This document shows, one piece after another, positions 1 to 7,059 of a stretch of 64,000 bases of DNA. The DNA is from Mycolicibacterium neoaurum (lineage in GTDB: Bacteria > Actinomycetota > Actinomycetes > Mycobacteriales > Mycobacteriaceae). Within the stretch, counting starts at the first letter, position 1. The number at the start of each line of letters is the position of its first letter. Under the pieces are notes generated by a model, which was not told where the DNA came from, made no database searches, and was given only the letters and a program-made list of their open reading frames with translations. A program made the position numbers and the translations under genes. Location of the stretch: the NCBI RefSeq assembly GCF_036946495.1, contig NZ_JAQIIX010000002.1, positions 1,550,001 through 1,614,000 on the forward strand, written 5' to 3'.

Positions 1-1
1 G

Positions 2-133
2 GCTCACCCATCGATCACCCACTCGTACTTCAAGAACGACGACGGTGAGATCCACACCGTCAGCCCCTGGCGGCTGAGCACCTATCACGCTGCCGTGCGC
101 GAACCCATCTGGTCGGACTTCCGAGAGGAATGA
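2..133 (+). CDS. C-terminal fragment of a probable flavin-dependent monooxygenase
   Basis: Only the last 43 codons are inside the window; the 5' part lies upstream. The visible tail contains SYFKNDDGEIHTVSPW followed by LSTYHAAV, which resembles the C-terminal end of NAD(P)/FAD-dependent monooxygenases of the flavin-containing/Baeyer-Villiger type, where a S-x-Y-x-N-x-x-G-x-I motif precedes a Trp-rich tail. No cofactor motif is visible, so this is family resemblance only. The stop TGA (131-133) overlaps the ATG of the next dehydrogenase (ATGA), so the two are almost certainly cotranscribed and translationally coupled. It could be another oxidoreductase. Confidence 0.4.
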   Translation, partial: AHPSITHSYFKNDDGEIHTVSPWRLSTYHAAVREPIWSDFREE

Positions 134-1161
134 GCATGCGTTCTGTTGTCGTCGACGCCGAAGGCACCGTCAGCGTCCAGAGCCGTCCCGACCCGTCCCT
201 GCCCGGCGCGGATGGTGCCATCATCGCCGTCGACGCAGCGGCGATCTGCGGATCAGATCTGCACTTCCTGGAGGGCCACTACCCGCTGGTCGGACCCGTC
301 GCACTCGGCCACGAGGCAATCGGTACCGTTGTCGAAACCGGTTCGGAGGTAGCTGGTTTCGCCGTGGGCGATCGGGTATTGGTCTCCTCGGTAGCGGGCT
401 GCGGCCAGTGTCCGGGCTGCGCAACCCGCGACCCCATCCGCTGTGTACTCGGGCCCCAGATCTTCGGATCCGGTGCGCTCGGCGGCGCACAGTCCGACTT
501 GCTCGCGGTACCCGCGGCCGACTTCCAGCTACTCAAGATGCCGGAGGGCATCAGTACCGAGCAGGCCTTGCTGCTGACCGACAACCTGGCCACCGGATGG
601 GCGGCAGCACTGCGCGCCGATATCCCGGTCGGCGGCACCGTGGCAGTGATCGGCCTCGGCGCGGTCGGTATGTGCGCACTGCGCAGTGCATTGACCCTCG
701 GCGCAGCCACCGTATATGCGGTCGATCCGGTGCAGGCTCGCCGCGACCGAGCCGCCTCATGGGGTGCGGTGACCATCGATCCTCCTGCCGTGCAATCCAT
801 TCGGGAAGCCACCGGCGGGCTGGGAGTCGACGCCGTTATCGATGCCGTCGGCACCGACACCACCATCAGCGATGCCATCGAGAGTGTGCGCACCGGTGGC
901 ACGGTGTCGATCGTGGGTGTGCACGATCTGCAGCCCTATCCGCTGCCGGCACTGGCCTGCCTGATCCGCAGCCTCACGATCCGGCTGACCACCGCCCCCG
1001 TCCAACAGACCTGGCCCGCATTGATCCCGCTGTTACAGGCCGGCCGGCTCGACGTCGACGGTATCTTCACCACCACATTGCCGTTGGACGATGCCGCGGC
1101 CGGTTACGCGGCGGCGATGGCGCGGTCGGAGGACCACCTGAAGGTGCAGCTCATCCCCTGA
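130..1161 (+). CDS. Zinc-dependent alcohol dehydrogenase (MDR family)
   Basis: This is a 343-residue medium-chain dehydrogenase/reductase that should oxidise an alcohol (or reduce the aldehyde/ketone) with NAD(P). Catalytic-zinc residues are visible as C40, H61 and E62 (GHEAIG). The structural-zinc lobe has C91, C94, C97 and C105, and the Rossmann glycine motif is GLGAVG at about 172-177. Length is normal for the family. The ATG at 130 overlaps the stop of the upstream oxidase fragment, so the pair probably acts on one substrate. The substrate cannot be read from sequence. Confidence 0.85.
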   Translation: MSMRSVVVDAEGTVSVQSRPDPSLPGADGAIIAVDAAAICGSDLHFLEGHYPLVGPVALGHEAIGTVVETGSEVAGFAVGDRVLVSSVAGCGQCPGCATRDPIRCVLGPQIFGSGALGGAQSDLLAVPAADFQLLKMPEGISTEQALLLTDNLATGWAAALRADIPVGGTVAVIGLGAVGMCALRSALTLGAATVYAVDPVQARRDRAASWGAVTIDPPAVQSIREATGGLGVDAVIDAVGTDTTISDAIESVRTGGTVSIVGVHDLQPYPLPALACLIRSLTIRLTTAPVQQTWPALIPLLQAGRLDVDGIFTTTLPLDDAAAGYAAAMARSEDHLKVQLIP

Positions 1162-1635
1162 GCTCGCCGCCTCCATCCACAGCCTGCAGATTCTTCTTGC
1201 GCGCCTGAAGATCGCGGCGTACTGTCGAACACAAGTTCGAAGCGAAAGTGGCTCCCACGAGATATCCGGTGAGCCCGTGTCGGTGATCCAGTCACCGAGA
1301 GGTTCTACAGCTCCGACAGGATCTGTGCGAACCGACGTGCCTGAATGGCATTGTGCTGGCCCTTTACGAAAGGGTGGGTCCGGTATGTAGCCACCCATCA
1401 CGATTCTCTCACCGCCGTCGTGATCGGCGGTCACACTGCGAACAACGTGTCGCCTTTACGCTGCCGCAGGGCGAAAGCTGCTGTGCACCTTGACAACTAC
1501 ATAGTGAAACGCGCGCCTGGCGGGATCTGGTGAAAGCCGCATCCCTGGTCCCGCCACGCCGAACAGCTGCCCAACAGAACAACTGGGCCCGCGCATTTTG
1601 GTGGGCGGTCACATCCTGATCGACGGACGCGGACC
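1162..1635. other. 474-bp gene-free interval between convergent genes
   Basis: I see no convincing coding region here; the short open frames lack a Shine-Dalgarno sequence and mycobacterial codon bias. The interval holds a perfect SOS box (1225-1240). It also holds a stretch at about 1488-1515 that reads like the conserved tail of actinobacterial 16S-23S spacers (TTGACAACTACATAGTG). Neither is attached to an intact gene. The composition suggests a decayed insertion or a lost gene. Confidence 0.5.
1225..1240. promoter_or_regulatory. Perfect LexA/SOS box, apparently orphan
   Basis: TCGAACACAAGTTCGA is an exact TCGAAC-N4-GTTCGA palindrome, the mycobacterial LexA operator consensus. On the minus strand it is followed by CAGTACG, spaced as in SOS promoters where a -10 directly follows the box. 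Downstream in that direction there is only about 65 bp before the antisense of the alcohol dehydrogenase, and no gene. In mycobacteria such boxes often precede DUF222/HNH (13E12) genes, so this may be the relic promoter of a deleted one (inference). Confidence 0.7.
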
Positions 1636-3186
1636 CTAGACGAACGTCCGCTTCAGGTACCCCACCAGCGCGTCGGCATCCACCGCGCCGGTATAGCCCA
1701 GATGTCCGTCGGGACGCACCACCACGGCAGCGGGGCCACCCGCACCGTAAGCTGCGGCAAACTCGCCCATTCCGTCGCGCACCAAGGGCAGGGCGGTCGA
1801 CTCGACATCCGCGTCGGGATGGGCGATGACGTACACGTCGAGAAGGCCGTGTGCGGCACGCTCGGCGGCCTCGGCGGCGGTCTCCAGCTCCTCGAAACCC
1901 GTTGCTGTGTCGGCATACAACAGCAGGGTATGGCGAGTGCCTGCCAACAGGGTGAACAGTCGCATCGGCTCGGTCTCGGCCGCTCGGGTCAGCCCGCGTG
2001 CATCCGGTGCCCGGCCGCCGGCACCCGGGGCCACGAGGGGACTGCCCGCGTAGCTCACCAGCAGTTGCGCCTCCCGACGGATCACGTAGTCGGGGTCGGT
2101 GGAGTCGGCACCGATCCCCTCCCGGGCGCTGCGCACGGTGCGTCCGACCACCTCCTCACCGATGGGTCGGCGCTCCACGTCATAGCTGTCGAGAAGACCG
2201 TCGGCCGCATCGCGGGTCACGGCCAACGCCAACTTCCACGCCAGGTTGTAGGCGTCCTGGATTCCGGTGTTCATACCCTGCGCACCAGTGGGCGGGTGGA
2301 TGTGCGCAGCATCGCCGGCAACGAAAACGCGGCCGCTGCCGTAGGCGTCCACGATTCGGTGGCTGATCCGAAAAACCGAGGACCAGCGCATGTTCCGAGC
2401 CGTCGTCGGCTCGGGCGACAGCCGGTCCAACACCGCTTGGATGTGATGCAGCTCTGGTGTGCCTTCACCGAAGCCGTGCTGCACACCACCCTGGGTGGAC
2501 AGCTCAGGTGGCACCAGCATCGACATCCGATAGCGTCCCCGGCCTGGCAGCGGAATGCACACGAGAAGGTCGTCGACCTTGCCCCCGGAGTTGTGCATGG
2601 ATCGCACGGCGTAACCGGGAGGCAGCGTCCAGTCCACCTCGACGTCGGCCAGCATGTACTGCTCTTCGAAGGCGGCGCCCTCGAAGCTCAGGCCCAAGGT
2701 CTTGCGGACGATCGAGTGCGCACCGTCGGCACCGATAAGGTATTGCGCCCGAACGGGTGTCGCGTTGTCGAGCATGGCGGTGACACCGTCGGAGTCCTGT
2801 TCGAAGCCGGTCAACCGGACGCCACGTTCGATGCGCACGCCGCGCGCCGTGAGCTCCCGGCGCAATACCCGCTCCGTGCTGTACTGGGGTATCCCGATGA
2901 AGCGGAACGGCACATCGTCGGGAAGCGTCAGCTCGATATCACCGACCCGTTCACCGTTGACATACGCGATCTGCCCGCGGAAATGCACCGCCGCATCGAG
3001 GATCTGGCGCACGATACCCATCCGCTCGAACACTTCGAGGGTCCGGGGTTGTACACCAACAGCTTTGGCGTACTGAGGAGGTTCGAGCAGTGGATCGATG
3101 ATCCGGACAGCCACGCCGCGCCGGGCCAACTCGATGGCGGCGGTCAGTCCGATCGGGCCGGCGCCCGCAATCAGTACGTCGGTCAC
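1636..3186 (-). CDS. FAD-dependent aromatic-ring-type monooxygenase
   Basis: 516 residues. The N-terminal FAD motif GAGPIG (about residues 7-12) and the distal GDAAHIHPP motif, followed by GMNTGIQDAYNLAWKLA, define a class A flavoprotein monooxygenase (PheA/TfdB/pentachlorophenol hydroxylase type, PF01494). The extra 150 residues at the C-terminus correspond to the thioredoxin-like domain usual in phenol-hydroxylase-like members. It would hydroxylate an aromatic or polyketide-like substrate with NAD(P)H and O2. It lies 21 bp downstream of the MarR-type gene on the same strand, so it is probably in that transcription unit and may respond to oxidants or phenolics. The substrate is unknown. Confidence 0.8.
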   Translation of the reverse strand: MTDVLIAGAGPIGLTAAIELARRGVAVRIIDPLLEPPQYAKAVGVQPRTLEVFERMGIVRQILDAAVHFRGQIAYVNGERVGDIELTLPDDVPFRFIGIPQYSTERVLRRELTARGVRIERGVRLTGFEQDSDGVTAMLDNATPVRAQYLIGADGAHSIVRKTLGLSFEGAAFEEQYMLADVEVDWTLPPGYAVRSMHNSGGKVDDLLVCIPLPGRGRYRMSMLVPPELSTQGGVQHGFGEGTPELHHIQAVLDRLSPEPTTARNMRWSSVFRISHRIVDAYGSGRVFVAGDAAHIHPPTGAQGMNTGIQDAYNLAWKLALAVTRDAADGLLDSYDVERRPIGEEVVGRTVRSAREGIGADSTDPDYVIRREAQLLVSYAGSPLVAPGAGGRAPDARGLTRAAETEPMRLFTLLAGTRHTLLLYADTATGFEELETAAEAAERAAHGLLDVYVIAHPDADVESTALPLVRDGMGEFAAAYGAGGPAAVVVRPDGHLGYTGAVDADALVGYLKRTFV

Positions 3187-3207
3187 GCCCGAGATTATGC
3201 CTGAGCG

Positions 3208-3648
3208 TCAGTTTTCACGGACGTGCGATCGCAGATTCTCACGCAACTTCACCATGCCCTTCTGGATGGCGCGCATTTCGTCGGGCTCCAAACCGGTGGC
3301 GGCCATCAAATCCATTTCTACGCCGCGCTCGCGCAGCGCGCGGCCCGCATCGGTCAGACTGACCAGCACCTGACGCTCGTCATCTGCCGAACGCTCCCGC
3401 CGGAGATAACCGGCACCCTCGAGTCGCTTCAGTATCGGGGTGAGGGTGTTGGACTCCAGGAAAAGCTTCTCGCCGAGGCCGCTGACGGTCTGGTGATCGT
3501 CTTCCCACAAGGCGACGATCACCAGGTACTGCGTGTACGTGATGCCGAGCTTGTCGAGGATCGGTTTGTACGCCTTTCCGTAGGCGAGGTTCGCCGAGTA
3601 GACGGCGAAACACAGGAACTCTGAGAGCTGTGGAAGCTGCGGCTTCAT
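3208..3648 (-). CDS. ohrR: OhrR-type MarR repressor (organic hydroperoxide sensor)
   Basis: 146 residues aligning well with Bacillus OhrR. The N-terminal reactive cysteine is C13 in the context FLCFAVYS, followed by the conserved KAYKPILDKLGITYTQYL helix, the winged-helix segment LFLESNTLTPILKRLE and the wing RERSADDERQVLVSLT. In this family oxidation of the N-terminal Cys by organic peroxide releases the repressor from DNA. The gene diverges from ohr, the expected target, across 111 bp with a small palindrome. A candidate -10 (TAGAAT) ends 6 nt before the ATG, implying a leaderless mRNA. The flavin monooxygenase lies immediately downstream. Confidence 0.88.
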   Translation of the reverse strand: MKPQLPQLSEFLCFAVYSANLAYGKAYKPILDKLGITYTQYLVIVALWEDDHQTVSGLGEKLFLESNTLTPILKRLEGAGYLRRERSADDERQVLVSLTDAGRALRERGVEMDLMAATGLEPDEMRAIQKGMVKLRENLRSHVREN

Positions 3649-3654
3649 ACCCCT

Positions 3655-3678
3655 ATTCTAGCGCGCGCGATTGAATCG
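3655..3678 (-). promoter_or_regulatory. ohrR promoter with candidate OhrR operator
   Basis: On the minus strand TAGAAT (3660-3655) stands 6 nt before the ohrR ATG. Just upstream of this -10 is the palindrome CGATTGAATCG (3668-3678), placed where a bound dimer would block RNA polymerase. The site sits between divergent ohrR and ohr, so it could serve both. Operator identity is inferred from position. Confidence 0.5.
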
Positions 3679-3759
3679 GGAATGAAGTAAATCGCCGTCG
3701 GGTTACACGGATCGGTCGGAGCGAAAGCCCCGGCCGCCGAACCCTCGAAGGAGAAGACC

Positions 3760-4164
3760 ATGTCCGTCGTCTACACCGCCGCAACCCACACCACTGGCGG
3801 ACGTCAGGGCGAGTCCTACAGTTCTGACGGCAATCTGGACATCCAACTGACCGCACCCGGCGCCGAGGGTACCGGTACCAATCCCGAGCAACTATTCGCT
3901 GCCGGTTGGTCGGCCTGCTATCTGAGCGCGATGGGACTGGTTGCCGGCCAACACAAGGTGAAGCTGCCCGCGGAGACCGCTGTCGACGCAGAGGTGGACC
4001 TGGTGAACGGCGACGGCGGGTTCTCGCTTCAGGCGCGTCTCAACGTCAGCATCCCCGGCGTGGACCCCGAGACAGCACGCAAGATCGTCGAGGGCGCACA
4101 TGAGGTATGCCCTTACTCGAAGGCCACCCGCGGCAATATCCCGGTGACCACCAACCTGGTGTGA
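3760..4164 (+). CDS. ohr: Organic hydroperoxide reductase Ohr
   Basis: 134 residues, typical for Ohr/OsmC. The two redox cysteines are present: C53 in SACYLSA (peroxidatic) and C117 in VCPYSKATRG (resolving), with the FAAGWSACYLSA and GNIPVTTNLV family signatures. It reduces organic hydroperoxides in the cytosol, in most species using lipoylated proteins as the thiol donor. The ATG is preceded by GAAGGAG at good spacing. It diverges from ohrR, the standard arrangement for this sensor-effector pair. Confidence 0.93.
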   Translation: MSVVYTAATHTTGGRQGESYSSDGNLDIQLTAPGAEGTGTNPEQLFAAGWSACYLSAMGLVAGQHKVKLPAETAVDAEVDLVNGDGGFSLQARLNVSIPGVDPETARKIVEGAHEVCPYSKATRGNIPVTTNLV

Positions 4165-4175
4165 CCCGCAAGCCC

Positions 4176-4210
4176 AACGGCCTGGGACAGCAGCGGCGCC
4201 CCGGGCCGTT
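4176..4210 (+). terminator. Hairpin between convergent ohr and aguA
   Basis: AACGGCCTGGG (4176-4186) pairs with CCCCGGGCCGTT (4199-4210) with one mismatch/bulge, giving a GC-rich stem 12 nt after the ohr stop. There is no U-tract, as is usual in mycobacteria. Confidence 0.45.
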
Positions 4211-4217
4211 CGGGCGG

Positions 4218-5231
4218 TCAGCGTGGGGAGGGTTGCTGTTGGGTGATGCAGTGAATCCCCCCGCCGCGGGCGAACAACGGCCGGGCATCCACCGATACGA
4301 CCCGCCGGCCCGGGTACTGCTCGGCGAGAATGGCCGCGGCATCCCCGTCGCGGGGATCGCCGAACGCGCAGGCGATCACGCCGCCGTTGACCACGAGGTG
4401 GTTGATGTAGCTGTAGTCGACGTATCCCTCATCATCGGTGAGGACCGTCGGGGCGGGCATATCGACGATCTCGAAGCGATCACCGAGTGCATCTCGAATA
4501 TTCCTGCATACCAGCGTATCCGGGTGACTGTCGGCAGACTGGGTGTGCAGTAACAGGCGACCGGGCTCGGTGAACGTTGCGACGATGTCGACATGACCGC
4601 GCGTGCCGAACCGTTGCGAGTCCCTGGTGAGGCCCATCGGCAGCCAGACCACGTCGGTGGCCCCGATGGTGCGCGCCAGTTCGTTCTCGACATCGGCCTC
4701 GGTCAGATCAGGATTGCGGCCGGGGTCCAGTTGTACGGTCTCGGTGACCAGGACGGTCCCGCGTCCGTCGACATGGATGCCACCTCCCTCGTTCACCAGG
4801 GGGGACGAGATCAGCGGTACCCCGGCCAGTTCGGCCACCACCGCACCAACCTTGCAGTCGCGGTCCCAGCGCGCCCAGTCCTGGCCACCCCAACCATTGA
4901 AGACCCAATCCACCGCGGCGACCGAACCATCGCCGGCATGCACGAAGGTCGGCCCTATATCGCGCATCCAGGCGTCGTTCAGCGGAACCTCGACAGTCTG
5001 GATGTCTTGTGAAAGATAGCGTTTCGCGACGTCGATCTCGGCGGGGTCGACCAGCATGGTGACCGGTTCGAACTCCGCGATGGCGTGTGCGACGCCCGCC
5101 CACGTCGCCCGCGCCTCGTGTTGTTCCTCGGCGGTGTCACCCAGGGAGTAGCCGGCGGAGGGGAAGGCCATCCACACCCGGTCCTGGGGCGCGCCCTCGG
5201 CGGGCATCAGATGGTTCGGCCGGTCACTCAC
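4218..5231 (-). CDS. aguA: Agmatine deiminase
   Basis: 337 residues from the GTG at 5231, chosen because it overlaps the aguB stop (GTGA) and gives normal family length. The reading frame is open further upstream, but that part lies inside aguB and is not family-like. Motifs of the guanidino-group-modifying superfamily are present: NDAWMRDIGP (D86, D91), the central GTRGHVDIV histidine and the C-terminal nucleophile C328 in GGGIHCITQQ. The enzyme hydrolyses agmatine to N-carbamoylputrescine and ammonia. The partner aguB immediately upstream completes conversion to putrescine. Confidence 0.92.
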   Translation of the reverse strand: MSDRPNHLMPAEGAPQDRVWMAFPSAGYSLGDTAEEQHEARATWAGVAHAIAEFEPVTMLVDPAEIDVAKRYLSQDIQTVEVPLNDAWMRDIGPTFVHAGDGSVAAVDWVFNGWGGQDWARWDRDCKVGAVVAELAGVPLISSPLVNEGGGIHVDGRGTVLVTETVQLDPGRNPDLTEADVENELARTIGATDVVWLPMGLTRDSQRFGTRGHVDIVATFTEPGRLLLHTQSADSHPDTLVCRNIRDALGDRFEIVDMPAPTVLTDDEGYVDYSYINHLVVNGGVIACAFGDPRDGDAAAILAEQYPGRRVVSVDARPLFARGGGIHCITQQQPSPR

Positions 5232-6208
5232 TTGACCACCGCCGTGGCCGCGTGCCCCGCGCCGTAGGGATGCTCGACATCCACCGGTGCAGTCAGCGCG
5301 CCATAGCTGTCCGGACGACGCGTCAGCAGGAACGGGAAGAGCTCCAGCCAATCACGACGCTGATCCAGATCCAGATCGGCGATCAACACCGCCTCCTCGT
5401 CACGGGGCGCCGACACCAGCACCCGGCCGTACGGGTCAGAGATGAACGAGGACCCGTAGAACGACAGCGTGCCCTCGTCCCCGGTCCGATTGGGCACGAC
5501 CATGAACAGTCCGTTGCTGATGCCGTGCCCGACAATGACGTGCCGCCACAGCGGCTGGGTATCGAACGCGGGGAACACCGGTTCCGATCCGATGGCGGTC
5601 GGATAGACGACGATCTCAGCGCCGCCGAGCGCATAACTCCGCGCCACCTCAGGAAACCATTCGTCCCAGCAGGTCGGCAAGCCCACCCGCGCACCCAACC
5701 CCTCCGGCGCATACACCGGGTACGCGTCCTGCGCCGGTCCCGGACGGAAGTAGGTGTCCTCGTAGTAGCCCGCCGAGATCGGGATATGCATCTTGCGGGT
5801 ACGCCCGACCAGATCGCCCGCCGGCGAGACCAGGATCGCGGTGTTGAAACCGAGACCGTCGGCGTCCGGCGCCTTTTCGTACAAGGAGGCGTGCACGAAG
5901 ATGCCGTGTCGGCGTGCCGCCTCGGCGGCCATCGAGAAGGTCGGACCGTCCAGCAGGTTCTCGGCCGAGTCACCGGGGTTGGCGCCGGCCCGGGTATCGG
6001 CGGGATAGCGCAACAGCGTGATCTCCGGCAGGAACACCGCAGTCGCGCCGGCGTCAGCGGCACGGGCGATGCCGTCGTTGAGCACCCCGATCAGCTCGGC
6101 GGCATCGGCGCGCCAGCGGTGTTGCACGAGTGCGACGCGCACCGGCGGCCGTCGCGACTCGGCGGTCCGGGAGAGCGGTTCAGCGGGCTCGGCGGTGAGA
6201 ATGAGCAT
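5228..6208 (-). CDS. aguB: N-carbamoylputrescine amidase (nitrilase superfamily)
   Basis: 326 residues with the Glu-Lys-Cys triad of carbon-nitrogen hydrolases: E62 in FLPEITLLRYP, K139 in RTRKMHIP and C180 in GLPTCWDEWFPE. The DEWFPE run after the cysteine is characteristic of N-carbamoylputrescine amidases. The ATG is preceded by AGGAG at 8 nt. It is the first gene of a two-gene operon with aguA (4-bp overlap) and faces a TetR gene; a 19-bp palindrome lies 13 nt upstream of its start, strongly implying local repression. The product would be putrescine, CO2 and ammonia. Confidence 0.92.
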   Translation of the reverse strand: MLILTAEPAEPLSRTAESRRPPVRVALVQHRWRADAAELIGVLNDGIARAADAGATAVFLPEITLLRYPADTRAGANPGDSAENLLDGPTFSMAAEAARRHGIFVHASLYEKAPDADGLGFNTAILVSPAGDLVGRTRKMHIPISAGYYEDTYFRPGPAQDAYPVYAPEGLGARVGLPTCWDEWFPEVARSYALGGAEIVVYPTAIGSEPVFPAFDTQPLWRHVIVGHGISNGLFMVVPNRTGDEGTLSFYGSSFISDPYGRVLVSAPRDEEAVLIADLDLDQRRDWLELFPFLLTRRPDSYGALTAPVDVEHPYGAGHAATAVVK

Positions 6209-6221
6209 GTCGACACTCCTA

Positions 6222-6240
6222 AAACGAATTGGTTTCGTTT
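6222..6240. promoter_or_regulatory. 19-bp palindromic operator between aguB and tetR
   Basis: AAACGAA-TTGGT-TTCGTTT is a perfect 7-bp inverted repeat with a 5-bp centre. It is an AT-rich island in GC-rich DNA, 13 nt upstream of aguB and 50 nt upstream of the divergent TetR start. Size and position are typical for a TetR-family operator controlling both directions. Confidence 0.7.
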
Positions 6241-6290
6241 ATTGTGAGAGGCGGCGATGCCGTTGTAAAGAGCCGAAAGGAAATCGACCA

Positions 6291-6881
6291 GTGGGACGAC
6301 CCCGGATGGCGATTCTGTCCATCGACCGGATCGCCGATGCCGCAATGGATCTGGTCGAGAGCACCGGCGGATTCACCATCCCCGAACTGGCCCGCTCGCT
6401 CAAGGTGAGCCCGTCTTCGTTGTACAACCACGTCACCGGGCGCGAGCAGATCGTCGAGCTGCTCCGCGAAAAGGCCATGAGCGCGGTGGCCCTTCCCGCT
6501 ACCGACGGGCCATGGATCGACGTCGTCGCCGACATCATGCGCTCCTACCGTCGCAGCTATGCCCGTTACCCGAGGCTGATCCCCTTGCTGACCGCTTACC
6601 CGATCGCCAGCACGCACGCCGTCGCGATGTACAACGCCCTGGCACAGACGCTGGCGGCCGCCGGGTTCAGCTCCGCCGACAGTCTGCGCGTCATCACGCT
6701 CATCGATTCCTTCGTCCTCGGTTCGGCGCTGGACGCCGCAGCGCCCGCGGCGCCCTGGGGGTCCAGTCCCGATGTCGGCCCGGAACTTGCGGCCGCGTTG
6801 GCCACCGGGTCGGGCCCGGACCGCGCCGAGGACGCCTTCGAGTTCGGTCTGGCGGTGCTCCTGCGCGGCCTGAAGCGGTAG
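6291..6881 (+). CDS. TetR-family regulator, probable repressor of aguBA
   Basis: 196 residues from GTG 6291, preceded by AAAGGAA at proper spacing; the open frame upstream is noncoding. The N-terminus has a TetR helix-turn-helix (TIPELARSLKVSPSSLYNHV, about residues 33-52) and a TetR_C-like ligand domain follows. It diverges from the agmatine-degradation operon across a palindromic operator, so agmatine or a polyamine is a reasonable ligand guess. Function is inferred from position, not from a characterised homologue. Confidence 0.82.
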   Translation: MGRPRMAILSIDRIADAAMDLVESTGGFTIPELARSLKVSPSSLYNHVTGREQIVELLREKAMSAVALPATDGPWIDVVADIMRSYRRSYARYPRLIPLLTAYPIASTHAVAMYNALAQTLAAAGFSSADSLRVITLIDSFVLGSALDAAAPAAPWGSSPDVGPELAAALATGSGPDRAEDAFEFGLAVLLRGLKR

Positions 6882-6951
6882 CACGCGCCCATATGGACTC
6901 CTGCTGATCACAACCCCTGACCGCCCATCACGCCGGCCTTATCGTCGGCAG

Positions 6952-7059
6952 ATGGCTCAACCCGTGAAGGTGAACGAGGACTGGCTGGCCGTCATCGTCG
7001 GCCTCACCCTGCTGGCACTGGTACTGGTCGGTGCCATCCCGGGCAGCATGATCCCGTGA
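6952..7059 (+). CDS. 35-residue single-pass membrane peptide preceding the YeiH transporter
   Basis: Reads MAQPVKVNEDWLAVIVGLTL then a hydrophobic run LLALVLVGAIPGSMIP. It has a short polar N-terminus with EDWLAVIVG and then one transmembrane helix. Its TGA (7057-7059) overlaps the GTG start of the next gene (GTGA), a strong sign it is translated and coupled. An EDWxAV-type N-terminal segment also occurs, from memory, at the start of some longer YeiH/UPF0324 proteins, so this looks like a split-off first helix or accessory subunit of the transporter. No named family is claimed. Confidence 0.65.
   Translation: MAQPVKVNEDWLAVIVGLTLLALVLVGAIPGSMIP

Noticed and set aside
1490..1518. Sigma-70 promoter beginning TTGACA at 1490
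   Set aside because: No acceptable -10 hexamer 16-18 nt downstream and no gene follows.
1345..1533. 62-codon plus-strand frame in the first intergenic gap
   Set aside because: No ribosome-binding site, weak codon bias and no recognisable product.
5232..5351. N-terminal extension of agmatine deiminase to 5351
   Set aside because: The extra 40 residues lie inside aguB, are not family-like, and GTG 5231 gives a coupled 4-bp overlap.
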